A stretch of DNA of 64,000 nucleotides. Origin: Methanomassiliicoccaceae archaeon (GTDB lineage Archaea > Thermoplasmatota > Thermoplasmata > Methanomassiliicoccales > Methanomethylophilaceae). Positions 17,100 through 25,013 of the stretch are shown here, piece by piece; the stretch's first letter is position 1, and the number at the start of each line of letters is the position of its first letter. Position numbers and translations under genes: made by a program. Below the pieces are notes generated by a model that searched no databases, was not told where the DNA came from, and saw only the letters and a program-made list of their open reading frames with translations. The stretch is from assembly GCA_034928305.1 (NCBI GenBank), contig JAYFOZ010000002.1, forward strand, positions 62,001-126,000. The letters run 5' to 3'.

Positions 17100-18983
17100 A
17101 TGGACCTTTTCCCGTACCCATTCAGAGAAGGACAGCGGGAGATGGTCGATTTTCTCAGAGAAGCGGCTGTAACGGGCAGGGCCGCAGTTGTAGAATCCGG
17201 TACAGGGACAGGCAAGACCATCTCGTCCCTGGTGGCATCGATAGATGCGGCGAAGTCCACCGGATGCAAGGTCGTGTACCTGACGAGGACAAAGTCCCAG
17301 CACAAACAGGTAGTGACGGAATGCGCCCGCATATCGGAAAAGATGCCTTTGCTATGCGTCCCTCTCCAAGGGAGGAAGGCCTCCACATGCCCGATGATGG
17401 CGGGAGATCCGGAACTTGCCACCGGGACCCCCGAAGAACTTTCAAAACTGTGTTCCGAGTACAAGCGTAAAGAGAACGGCGTATGCGCCTGCAAATACTT
17501 TGAAAACATAGAGAAAACAGATATACCCAGCGTTATTGAGTATATTAGGAAAGGACACCCCTCGCAGGAGGAGTTCAACTCATATTGCGAGGACGGCGAA
17601 CTTTGCCCTTACGAACTCATGAAGCACGCATTGCCGGAGGCCGACGTGATCGTAGCGCCATATCCATTCGTCTTCATGCCTCCGGTCCTTCATCATTTCA
17701 TCGAATGGGCAGGCGCTCCGCTGAGATCGATGATAGCCGTGGTAGATGAGGCCCACAACCTTCCCGACTATCTTAGAGAAGTCATGACCGCAGAATACAG
17801 CCTCAATGCACTGGCACTTGCCGAGAGGGAAGCGAGGGAAATGGGGAACCCCGAGGTGGCGGAAGGCCTTACGGTAACCGATTTCACAGGAGTCGTCCAC
17901 GACATAATCGTAGCGGCCTCTGCGGAATATCTCGTAGAGGAAGACGGCCTGGTCCCCCCGTATTTCCTGCAGGACGAGCTGATGGAGCGCCTGGGCGTAA
18001 GCTCAAGGACGATATCGGCTATTCAGAGGGCGTTGTTGGACATCGGCGAAGCCGTTTCCGAGTCTAAGAAAAAGAGGAAGAAGCTCCCTCGCAGCTACAT
18101 CGGTTCCCTCGGGAGGTTTCTTCAGCATTGGTACTCTACCGAAGAGGGATTTTACGTCAGGCTCGTCATAGGCGGCGATAACACCAAGCTAAAAGTCTAC
18201 TGCATGGACCCCAGGGAGGCGTCGGGACCACTGACGGAGTTCCACGCGTCAATACATATGTCCGGGACACTGGCACCTCTCGACGAGTACGTAACGGAAC
18301 TGGGGCTGGAGGATGCCGAAGCGCGTATTTTCAGATCGCCGTTCGATCCCGAGAACCTTTTGATCGAGTATGTCACCGACGTTTCCACCAAATACGACGA
18401 GATGAGCGACCCCGGAAACGTGGAGAGGATGGAGCAGCGGACGGTCGATATCGTAAGATGCACGGACAGAAACACAGCCGTATTTTTTCCATCCTACAGA
18501 CTGATGGACACATTCATAAGGGGCCGAGTTCCAGACCGTATAGGGAAGGACATATTCTACGAGATCAGGGGAATGAGCCAGATCGATCTAATGGAGGCAG
18601 TGGAGGGGTTCAGGAGCACCCCGCACAGCGTATTATTCGCCGTTACAGGGGGACGTATAAGCGAGGGGCTCGACTTCCCCGATAAAGACCTGGAGGTCGC
18701 AGTGATAATCGGGATTCCGTATCCTCGGCCGACGGCCAAACACAAGGCATTCACAAGATACTGCGAGATCGTTTTCGGAGATGGTTTCGAGCACGCATCC
18801 AAAATACCGGCCACGCGCAGGATCAGACAGGCGATCGGAAGGCTGATCAGGTCCGAGAACGACGCGGGGGCGGCGATAATACTGGACCGCAGGGCGTCCG
18901 TGCTGGACGGGATAGACGCGCGCCCCACCGACTACCCGTGTTCGGACATCGTAGAATTCTTCGCAGAAAGGGAACAAAATTAA
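17100..18983 (+). CDS. xpd: XPD/Rad3-type iron-sulfur DNA helicase
   Basis: Superfamily 2 helicase that unwinds DNA 5' to 3' and, in archaea, probably takes part in repair. The 627-residue protein has the Q-like region PYPFREGQREM, Walker A ESGTGTGKT and the DEAH box VVDEAHN. Between them, conserved cysteines (STC, LC, CAC and GELC segments) fit the 4Fe-4S domain. The C-terminal half has the GGRISEGLDFP and QAIGRLIRSENDAG motifs. I chose ATG 17100; the longer frame overlaps the preceding gene and is not conserved-looking. A TATA-like AAATACTTTT sits about 27 bases upstream, predicting a leaderless mRNA. Confidence 0.92.
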   Translation: MDLFPYPFREGQREMVDFLREAAVTGRAAVVESGTGTGKTISSLVASIDAAKSTGCKVVYLTRTKSQHKQVVTECARISEKMPLLCVPLQGRKASTCPMMAGDPELATGTPEELSKLCSEYKRKENGVCACKYFENIEKTDIPSVIEYIRKGHPSQEEFNSYCEDGELCPYELMKHALPEADVIVAPYPFVFMPPVLHHFIEWAGAPLRSMIAVVDEAHNLPDYLREVMTAEYSLNALALAEREAREMGNPEVAEGLTVTDFTGVVHDIIVAASAEYLVEEDGLVPPYFLQDELMERLGVSSRTISAIQRALLDIGEAVSESKKKRKKLPRSYIGSLGRFLQHWYSTEEGFYVRLVIGGDNTKLKVYCMDPREASGPLTEFHASIHMSGTLAPLDEYVTELGLEDAEARIFRSPFDPENLLIEYVTDVSTKYDEMSDPGNVERMEQRTVDIVRCTDRNTAVFFPSYRLMDTFIRGRVPDRIGKDIFYEIRGMSQIDLMEAVEGFRSTPHSVLFAVTGGRISEGLDFPDKDLEVAVIIGIPYPRPTAKHKAFTRYCEIVFGDGFEHASKIPATRRIRQAIGRLIRSENDAGAAIILDRRASVLDGIDARPTDYPCSDIVEFFAEREQN

Positions 18984-18998
18984 TACAAGGTGAACTTT

Positions 18999-19262
18999 GT
19001 GAACCGCATGCCTATCGAGGTAGACGAAGACGTCAAGAAGAAAATTCTGGCAGAGGGCAGGGACTACAGGGTGTGCACAGCATGCACGGGTCCAGCACTT
19101 GTCCCGATAACCGTCAAGCCCCCGAAGCCGAACGACATAAAAATCCAGATCGGGAAAAATATCCTGTATATCTCTGTGGTTCAGGCCAAATACATCAACC
19201 GAGTGACCATCGATATGGTCTACGACAAGGAAGATGTGGCGTACTGTCCGGCGTTCTATTGA
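18999..19262 (+). CDS. Small conserved-looking archaeal protein of unknown function
   Basis: The product of about 87 residues begins near MPIEVDEDVKKKILAEGRDY. It contains three cysteines, two in CTACTGPALVP, and ends VAYCPAFY. The C-x2-C could bind a metal with the last Cys, but no fourth ligand is evident. Possible starts are GTG 18990, GTG 18999 and ATG 19008; I prefer 18999 because GGTGA is six bases upstream. It follows xpd by 15 bases and converges on the ThiI-like gene. I do not recognise the family with confidence. Confidence 0.7.
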   Translation: MNRMPIEVDEDVKKKILAEGRDYRVCTACTGPALVPITVKPPKPNDIKIQIGKNILYISVVQAKYINRVTIDMVYDKEDVAYCPAFY

Positions 19263-19889
19263 TCACGATATGCGCACGGCAGAGTCTGCCGATGCGGAAA
19301 CCATCGCGTCGATGTCAGAAGAGGCATCGAAGGCCCTCACCTTAAGGAGTTCGGCCTCAGTGACGGGCCCCTTGGGTACGATCGTGCATCCGACCGCCGG
19401 ACGTATGGATATTTCGTAAGTTCCGATGTTTTTGGCGATCTCCTCGATCTCCAATTTATCGTAGCCGATAAGCGGCCTCAGGACTGGGAATTCCAGTCCG
19501 GCGTTCTCTGCGCGTATGTTGCGAAGTGTCTGCGAGGCTACCTGACCCAGGGAATCGCCCATCACTATCCCGGTACAGCCCAGTCTTTTTGCAAGCTCCT
19601 TGGCGGTGCGTTGCATGGTGCGCTTGCACATAACGCACTGATATCTTGTGTCGCAGGTCTCGCTTATGCGGGTCTGGCTCGGGCCGTGCTTCGCGGAATA
19701 AAGGGGAACGTCCTGACCTGTTATCTTTCTCAGCCGTTCGGCCAGCACCTTGACGTTCTCCAAGGACCTGCCGTCCCCGTACGGAGTGTTGTCCATATGC
19801 AGAAGGACGATCTCTGCGCCGGCCTCGGCCATCACGTAGGCCGCGACGGGCGAATCGATTCCGCCGGATATCAGTGAGATGAGCTTCAG
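19263..19889 (-). CDS. Stand-alone ThiI-type PP-loop sulfurtransferase with apparent CTG start
   Basis: The PP-loop ATPase motif SGGIDSPVAAYVM lies at residues about 8-20, and the protein continues with MDNTPYGD, the cysteine pair in QCVMCKRTM and CTIVPKGPVT, all typical of the AANH domain of ThiI, which adenylates tRNA U8 for 4-thiouridine synthesis. At about 208 residues it lacks the N-terminal ferredoxin-like and THUMP domains. No ATG, GTG or TTG precedes the PP-loop; CTG 19889, overlapping the upstream stop as CTGA behind AGGGGGAT, is the best start. The next usable start would delete the PP-loop. A partner supplying tRNA binding may exist elsewhere. Confidence 0.78.
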   Translation of the reverse strand: MKLISLISGGIDSPVAAYVMAEAGAEIVLLHMDNTPYGDGRSLENVKVLAERLRKITGQDVPLYSAKHGPSQTRISETCDTRYQCVMCKRTMQRTAKELAKRLGCTGIVMGDSLGQVASQTLRNIRAENAGLEFPVLRPLIGYDKLEIEEIAKNIGTYEISIRPAVGCTIVPKGPVTEAELLKVRAFDASSDIDAMVSASADSAVRIS

Positions 19890-20044
19890 GTAATATATCC
19901 CCCTTGAACGGGGGCTCCTTCGAAGCCCTCTTCGTCGACCAGCATCCCGTATAGTCCGCCGATTATCTCTTTTAGGTCTTTGACCTCGGCTCTGAGCGCG
20001 ACGACCTCGGCCTTAAGTGATTCTATGTCCTGTTCGTTGCTCAT
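19886..20044 (-). CDS. Small coiled-coil protein (52 residues)
   Basis: The 52-residue product is dominated by a heptad-like coiled coil (DIESLKAEVVALRAEVKDLK), then a short hydrophobic turn and an acidic tail ending GGYIT. It begins at an ATG that overlaps the csl4 stop as ATGA, and its own stop overlaps the next gene, so it is tightly held in the RNA-processing operon. Known function: none that I recognise. It may be an adaptor or oligomerisation factor for the neighbouring RNA enzymes, which is inference from position. Confidence 0.72.
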   Translation of the reverse strand: MSNEQDIESLKAEVVALRAEVKDLKEIIGGLYGMLVDEEGFEGAPVQGGYIT

Positions 20045-20601
20045 AATTTGACATTCCCATAGTCGTCCGCGAGCTTTCTGGGCATGGAGTACTTGCATTC
20101 AGGGCAGTACAGTCCCATTCCTTTACGGGTCATTTCGGTCTTGCATGTTCCGCACAATGCGCGTATCACGCCGAAATGTTGGTCCTTGGTCGTAAGTTGC
20201 AGGGAAGGTTCGGTATCAAGCACCATGGCTCTGATGAAATCTCCCTTCCTCAGCTCCTTCCCGACATCGTCGGTGTAACCGGGCGAGATCTTCGACACGT
20301 GGAGCGTAGCGTAGGTCTCTCCGCCGACCTGTCTCTCGGTGCCGTCTTTGGCGACCACGTCCGCCGTGGCCATCGTGTTCCTTATATCGGCGACGATCGC
20401 GTACACCACGTCGCCGTACTTCAGAATGTTGGGGGGATTAGGGGTGATCACCCTGGCGACGCATTCTTCGTCGTCCAGTACCAGATATCCTATCTGGGAT
20501 GCGTAAATTTTACCGTTATCCGCGAAGGTCCCGTCCGACGCAAGATACTCTTCTTCTACTGCTACCTCGTCCCCGGGGAAAACCTCAATTTTATTCTTCA
20601 T
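20041..20601 (-). CDS. csl4: Exosome complex RNA-binding protein Csl4
   Basis: Cap subunit of the archaeal RNA exosome, which recruits RNA to the Rrp41-Rrp42 core. The 186-residue protein has an N-terminal domain (about 1-60, PGDEVAVEEEYLASDGTF), a central S1 RNA-binding domain (about 65-145, with YGDVVYAIVADIR and RKGDFIRAMVLD) and a C-terminal zinc ribbon (CGTC and CPEC). It lies six bases downstream of a METTL5-like methylase gene, an order common in archaea. The other exosome subunits are not in this window. Confidence 0.95.
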   Translation of the reverse strand: MKNKIEVFPGDEVAVEEEYLASDGTFADNGKIYASQIGYLVLDDEECVARVITPNPPNILKYGDVVYAIVADIRNTMATADVVAKDGTERQVGGETYATLHVSKISPGYTDDVGKELRKGDFIRAMVLDTEPSLQLTTKDQHFGVIRALCGTCKTEMTRKGMGLYCPECKYSMPRKLADDYGNVKL

Positions 20602-20607
20602 ATCAAA

Positions 20608-21201
20608 TCACCTTATGTTAACAACAGCTATCTCAATGCTGCGCTTCTTCTCTCTATGGAATTCGAATGTATGAAGAATATCGTACTTATATACTTTACA
20701 AAGGGATGCTTTCCTTCCCTTCTTCTCGCAGTATTTGATGACGAATTCTGTCGTTTCCGCTTTATGCACGGAATAGACGCATTCAGAGAGCTCCATAGCT
20801 TTGTCCAAGAAAGGACGGTCAGCGTTACGGGTCTGACACCCGAAAGGGGGGTTCATAAAGACCGTGTCGGCCCCCTCATTTACGTTTTTTACATCGGAAA
20901 CGAAGAATGCAGAGTCAACGCCCGCGGAAAGCGCGTTCTTCTCGGCGGTCATGACGGCTTTTTTCGAGACATCGTAACCCAGCGAGGTGCCCGCGCCCAT
21001 GAGCGTCGCCGCTATGGCGAAAACACCGTTGCCGCAACCAAGGTCCAAGACCTTCATGTCGGCGACGTCCCCGCTCCGGTAGGCCTCGAAGACTATGTCC
21101 GCGACCACAGTGGCGGGCGTAGGATACTGCTCGAGAGAGGCATCCGGTTCCGAAATAGGCTCCAGCCTCTCCAGGGCGATCTCCAGGTCCTGTTTCTTCA
21201 T
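20608..21201 (-). CDS. METTL5-like RNA methyltransferase
   Basis: Rossmann-fold SAM-dependent methylase of 197 residues. It has the substrate-side LEQYPTPATVVADIVF segment, the SAM motif VLDLGCGNGVFAIAA and the amino-methylase motif NPPFG, which together match the archaeal METTL5 family; human METTL5 makes an m6A in small-subunit rRNA. The target here is inferred. I chose ATG 21201 (MKKQDLEIALERL); the frame stays open for 60 more codons upstream but that stretch is AT-rich and non-conserved-looking. It starts the operon with csl4 and is divergent from the glutamate synthase-like gene. Confidence 0.88.
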   Translation of the reverse strand: MKKQDLEIALERLEPISEPDASLEQYPTPATVVADIVFEAYRSGDVADMKVLDLGCGNGVFAIAATLMGAGTSLGYDVSKKAVMTAEKNALSAGVDSAFFVSDVKNVNEGADTVFMNPPFGCQTRNADRPFLDKAMELSECVYSVHKAETTEFVIKYCEKKGRKASLCKVYKYDILHTFEFHREKKRSIEIAVVNIR

Positions 21202-21312
21202 CGCCGTTGTGATACGTTCTGCGTTAATATCTTTCGCTAAAGGAGTCTTTACGATATTCGCGACCATATTATGATATTCAATAATACGGCATCTAGCTAT
21301 TCTAATTATGGC

Positions 21313-21326
21313 TAGACATTTGTCTA
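21313..21326. promoter_or_regulatory. Perfect palindrome TAGACA-TT-TGTCTA, candidate operator
   Basis: A 14-base palindrome with 6-base arms sits in the 221-base divergent region between the METTL5-like gene and the glutamate synthase-like gene, about 36 bases upstream of the TATA box of the latter. This is a position where archaeal activators or repressors bind. The cognate regulator is unknown. Confidence 0.4.
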
Positions 21327-21330
21327 ATAT

Positions 21331-21348
21331 TATCGAAAATAATCGATA
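21331..21348. promoter_or_regulatory. Inverted repeat TATCGA-N6-TCGATA, candidate operator
   Basis: The second inverted repeat, five bases after the first, has 6-base arms and a 6-base AT spacer. It ends about 13 bases before the TATA box of the glutamate synthase-like gene. Together the two repeats suggest a regulated promoter. Confidence 0.4.
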
Positions 21349-21361
21349 CATAACGGTTACA

Positions 21362-21370
21362 TTTATATCT
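21362..21370 (+). promoter_or_regulatory. TATA box of the glutamate synthase-like gene
   Basis: TTTATATCT gives an expected start near 21393 and a leader of about 30 bases with the ribosome site AAGGAGATC just before the ATG. Confidence 0.55.
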
Positions 21371-21422
21371 GAAAAGTGCATATTCGAGTATAGACAGCCT
21401 CACGCTGCCAAGGAGATCAAAA

Positions 21423-23027
21423 ATGTATACCATCGAAAACTCGAAGTCGACGACCGATACGACGACCCGTGTCAAGGACGTCTGCCCTGTCAGCGGCATG
21501 TGCCCGGTGTGCACGGAGGACTGTAACGTTATATGCGAGGTAGCCAAGGGAGCCTTCAGGGGAAGAGAAGTCCTATACCCCAGTCAGGAGCACTTCGGAA
21601 AGAGCACCGCCGCATCGAACAAGGACTATTTCCTGGACTGGTCACACTTCCAGATAATGGCCGAGCTCCTCGGGGCCAAGGGAATAGAGCCCAGCTCGGA
21701 CGTGGCGTTCTTCGAGAATGCAAAGATCAACACGGTCATAGGTTCAAGGGGAAAGAACCCCATCAAGATGTCCCTGCCTTTCCACATCGCAGGACTGGGA
21801 TCAACCGCGGTGGCGAAGACCAACTGGCGCGAGCTGGCGTCCGGTGCGGCGATCTCTGGTGTGTGTGAGGTCATAGGAGAGAACGTCTGCGGAATGGACG
21901 GCGATGCAGTATACTCAAACGGAAAGGTGCAGTCCTCCAAGGACCTGGCATTCCGCGTGAAGTCCTACATGGATTTCTGGGACGGAGAGAACGGCCGCAT
22001 CGTGCTCCAGACGAACGTCGAGGACCAACGCGGAGGAGTGGACGAATACGGGCTGTCCAAGCTGGACGTGGAGGTCATCGAGAGGAAGTGGGGTCAGGGG
22101 GCCAAGGCGATCGGCGGAGAGGTCAGGCTCAACACTCTTGAAAGGGCGCTCGAGCTCAAGGCCCGCGGATACATAGTAATGCCGGACCCGGAGGATCCCG
22201 CCGTCCAAGAGGCGTTCAAGGCAGGCATATTCAAGTCGTTCGAGAGGCACAGCCGCGTAGGGTTCCCGGAGCGCAGGTCGTTCCTCGAAGACATAGACAA
22301 CCTCAGGTCCATGGGCGCCAAGAGCGTGTTCCTGAAGACCGGGGCCTATAAGCCGGAGGCAGTGGCGTTCACGATGAAGGTGGCTTCCGAAGCCAAGCTG
22401 GACCTGGTCACTTTCGACGGTGCCGGAGGCGGAACGGGAATGTCGCCGGTCATGCACATGAACGAGCTCAGCACCCCGACGATCTGGCTCTACGCACAGG
22501 TAATGCAGTGCGCCTGGTACCTGAGAAAGAAGGGAAGATATGTTCCCGACATTTCTTTCGCAGGAGGATTCGTAAACGAATCGCAGATGTACAAGGCGTT
22601 CGCGCTTTCGGACATGGGCGACGGACCGATATGCAAGTCCATAGCTATGGCGAGGGCACCGATCACCGCGGCCATGAAGGGTAAGCACTTCGCGGAGCTC
22701 GCCGCAGAAGGCAAGCTTCCGGCCGGTTTCGCCAAGCAGTACGGAGAACAGCCGGAAAAGTACATGATATCCGGCAAGACGGTAGCCAAGATGTACCCCG
22801 ACAAGGAGCTCGGAACCGACATCCCCTGGGGAGGTGTCGCCCTCTACACGTACATGCACGACAGGCTCGGAGAGGGTCTGAAGCAGCTTATGGCCGGTAC
22901 CCGCAGGTTCACCCTGGACTCGATCGAGAACGAGGACATCGTAGCCCTCACGAAGATCGCGAACAGGGTCACCGGGGTCGAGACCCTAGAGGACAGGGCA
23001 GACCGCGTGATGAAGCAGTTCCTTTAA
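21423..23027 (+). CDS. FMN-binding glutamate synthase-like protein with N-terminal cysteine cluster
   Basis: The 534-residue protein contains the FMN-dependent TIM-barrel synthase domain of GltB (about residues 90-470, with FDGAGGGTGMSPV, DISFAGGFVN and a cofactor-binding Gly-rich segment). It corresponds to the archaeal separate synthase subunit, which makes glutamate from 2-oxoglutarate and ammonia. The N-terminus carries five cysteines at 21, 27, 30, 34 and 38, suggesting an iron-sulfur cluster, whereas the usual C-x5-C-x4-C 3Fe-4S motif of glutamate synthases is not seen after the barrel. No amidotransferase or GXGXG subunit gene is adjacent, so the exact reaction is uncertain. Confidence 0.82.
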   Translation: MYTIENSKSTTDTTTRVKDVCPVSGMCPVCTEDCNVICEVAKGAFRGREVLYPSQEHFGKSTAASNKDYFLDWSHFQIMAELLGAKGIEPSSDVAFFENAKINTVIGSRGKNPIKMSLPFHIAGLGSTAVAKTNWRELASGAAISGVCEVIGENVCGMDGDAVYSNGKVQSSKDLAFRVKSYMDFWDGENGRIVLQTNVEDQRGGVDEYGLSKLDVEVIERKWGQGAKAIGGEVRLNTLERALELKARGYIVMPDPEDPAVQEAFKAGIFKSFERHSRVGFPERRSFLEDIDNLRSMGAKSVFLKTGAYKPEAVAFTMKVASEAKLDLVTFDGAGGGTGMSPVMHMNELSTPTIWLYAQVMQCAWYLRKKGRYVPDISFAGGFVNESQMYKAFALSDMGDGPICKSIAMARAPITAAMKGKHFAELAAEGKLPAGFAKQYGEQPEKYMISGKTVAKMYPDKELGTDIPWGGVALYTYMHDRLGEGLKQLMAGTRRFTLDSIENEDIVALTKIANRVTGVETLEDRADRVMKQFL

Positions 23028-23046
23028 AACTTCATCAAACTTTTTC

Positions 23047-23088
23047 CGGGCCGGTCGGATCTAGGGGCCGGCCCGATGATATATTTTT
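23047..23088 (+). terminator. Stem-loop and T-tract after the glutamate synthase-like gene
   Basis: A 10-pair GC-rich hairpin (CGGGCCGGTC against GGCCGGCCCG, 9-base loop, one G-U pair) begins about 20 bases after the stop and is followed by GATATATTTTTG. It resembles an intrinsic terminator. The same AT-rich run may also hold the TATA box of purH. Confidence 0.55.
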
Positions 23089-23154
23089 GTAGAGCGAAAC
23101 CCTCCGGGGCATGCACGCAGTAAATGTTTGCGCCTCTAACGAGGGGGAATAGTA

Positions 23155-24705
23155 CTGGTAAAGATCAAAAGGGCGATTATCAGCGTTTCAGATAAGACCG
23201 GCATAGTCGATTTTGCTAAAGAGCTGGAGTCCGCGGGTGTCGAGATAATATCCACAGGCGGGACGTACAAACTGTTGAAAGATAACGGAGTGAAGGCGGC
23301 AGAAGTATCCGAACTCACCGGGTTCCCGGAGATGCTGGACGGGCGTGTCAAGACATTGCACCCCAAGGTGCACGCGGGAATTCTTGCACGCAGGGATATG
23401 CCGGCCCACATGAAGGCGATCGAGGAAATGGGAATATCGCCGATCGACATGGTGGTCATCAACCTGTATCCGTTCAAGGAGGCCGCCCTCAAGGACGGCA
23501 TCTCTTTCGAAGAGATAGTCGAGAACATCGATATCGGAGGGCCCAGCATGATACGCGCGGCAGCCAAGAACTATGAGTCCGTCGCAGTCATAACCGACAA
23601 GAGCCAGTACTCCGATGTTCTGAGCGAGATGAAAGAGGGCGGCCAGATATCCCGGGCGACCTTGGGCAGACTGATGGCGGAGGCCTTCATAGCCACGGCG
23701 AACTATGACGCGATGATAGCCAGCAGGATGCACTCGAAGTTCTGCGAGGGATTTCCCGATTCGTTCCCTATTCCCAGCGAAAAGGTGGAGGACCTCAGGT
23801 ATGGGGAGAACCCCAATCAGAAGGCCGCGTTCTACAGGGACCCCTTCACGGAAGGGACGACGGTACCCAAGGCGGAGCAGCTGCATGGTAAGCAGCTATC
23901 CTACAATAACATCCTGGACCTTGACAAATCGCTCGATATTGCAATGGATTTCGAGAAACCTACCGCTGTGGTAATGAAACATACCAACCCGTGCGGACTG
24001 GCGTCCGCCGACACGATCGCGAAGGCCTTTGTAACGGCGTACGATGTAGATCCGTTATCGGCATACGGTTGCGTGATCGCCCTGAACAGGGACTGCGACA
24101 TGGCAACCGCGGAAGAGGTCAAGAAACATTTTGTAGAGGCGATAATATGCCCGGACTACGCCCCCGAGGCCCTAGAGCTTCTGATGACCAAGAAGAATCT
24201 TCGGATACTCAGGACCGGACGTCCCATAGGGCCCGGACAGAGGCACCGCGAATACAAGATGAAGAAGGTCCAGGGAGGCATGCTGGTACAGACGGACGAG
24301 GATCTGGAGATCGACCCGGAGAAGCTTACTGTCGTCACCAAACGTGCACCCACGGGCGAAGAGGTGCACTCGCTGCTGTTCGCATGGAAGCTCGCGAAGC
24401 ACGTTACGTCCAATGCAGTGGTATATGTGAAGGGCGAGCGTGCGGTGGGGATCGGCGCCGGACAGATGAGCCGTGTGGATTCCGCCAAGATAGCGGCCAT
24501 GAAGGCCAACGAACCCACTCAGGGGTGCGTAATGGCATCGGATGCGTTCTTCCCTTTCAGGGACGGGGTGGACACGGCCGCGGAGGCGGGGATCACCGCG
24601 ATAATACAGCCCGGAGGAAGTATCAGGGACCAGGAGGTCATCGATGCCGCCGACGAGCACAACATCGCCATGGTTTTCACTGGATGCCGTGTATTCAGAC
24701 ACTGA
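23155..24705 (+). CDS. purH: Bifunctional AICAR transformylase/IMP cyclohydrolase PurH, apparent CTG start
   Basis: PurH carries out the last two purine steps: formylation of AICAR with 10-formyl-tetrahydrofolate, then cyclisation to IMP. The 516-residue protein is full length, with the cyclohydrolase domain first ([31 protein letters not shown]) and the transformylase domain after about residue 195 ([25 protein letters not shown]). The conserved N-terminus lies well before the first ATG at 23275. In the open frame between the stop at 23137 and KRAIISVSD there is no ATG, GTG or TTG; CTG 23155, seven bases after GAGGGGG, is the best start. The window also encodes PurP for the same formylation. 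Confidence 0.92.
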   Translation: MVKIKRAIISVSDKTGIVDFAKELESAGVEIISTGGTYKLLKDNGVKAAEVSELTGFPEMLDGRVKTLHPKVHAGILARRDMPAHMKAIEEMGISPIDMVVINLYPFKEAALKDGISFEEIVENIDIGGPSMIRAAAKNYESVAVITDKSQYSDVLSEMKEGGQISRATLGRLMAEAFIATANYDAMIASRMHSKFCEGFPDSFPIPSEKVEDLRYGENPNQKAAFYRDPFTEGTTVPKAEQLHGKQLSYNNILDLDKSLDIAMDFEKPTAVVMKHTNPCGLASADTIAKAFVTAYDVDPLSAYGCVIALNRDCDMATAEEVKKHFVEAIICPDYAPEALELLMTKKNLRILRTGRPIGPGQRHREYKMKKVQGGMLVQTDEDLEIDPEKLTVVTKRAPTGEEVHSLLFAWKLAKHVTSNAVVYVKGERAVGIGAGQMSRVDSAKIAAMKANEPTQGCVMASDAFFPFRDGVDTAAEAGITAIIQPGGSIRDQEVIDAADEHNIAMVFTGCRVFRH

Positions 24706-24744
24706 TGTTACAGTGCCAGCAATGAAAAAACAATTTACCGTTCA

Positions 24745-24948
24745 TTAATTTCTAGAACGTTCTTCAAGGTCGCCCGGTATGATGGGTTTCCCCTCGGCCT
24801 TCCTCTTCATGTGCCCTCCCGGCCCTCCGCGTTCAACGCGCGCCTTCTCGATACACTCGGGATCGTCGCAGACAAACGCCGCGTAAACGAAGTTGGTGGA
24901 AGTTTTTCCGCAGATCTCGCACGGATAATCGCTGAAATTTATCGTCAT
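24745..24948 (-). CDS. Small zinc-finger protein
   Basis: The 67-residue product has cysteines in CEIC and a C-x4-C pair (CDDPEC), consistent with one zinc site, then a basic glycine-rich middle (ERGGPGGHMKRKAEGK). The layout resembles small archaeal zinc-ribbon proteins of unknown role. The chosen ATG gives MTINFSDYPCEICG; longer frames run into the divergent hdrC gene region. It converges on purH with a 39-base gap. Function unknown. Confidence 0.7.
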   Translation of the reverse strand: MTINFSDYPCEICGKTSTNFVYAAFVCDDPECIEKARVERGGPGGHMKRKAEGKPIIPGDLEERSRN

Positions 24949-25013
24949 GCATAGGACAATGCGAAACTCAGGTAAAAAACAAGCGTTATCTAAATCAAGG
25001 TAGATATGCGGAC

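Noticed and set aside
20176-21240. 354-codon open frame antisense to csl4 and the methylase gene
   Set aside because: It spans two clear minus-strand genes and their junction; composition reflects reverse complement of real codons.
23124-23160. ATG 23124 as the start of purH
   Set aside because: It is out of frame with the PurH protein and soon meets a stop; it would need a frameshift in the G-run.
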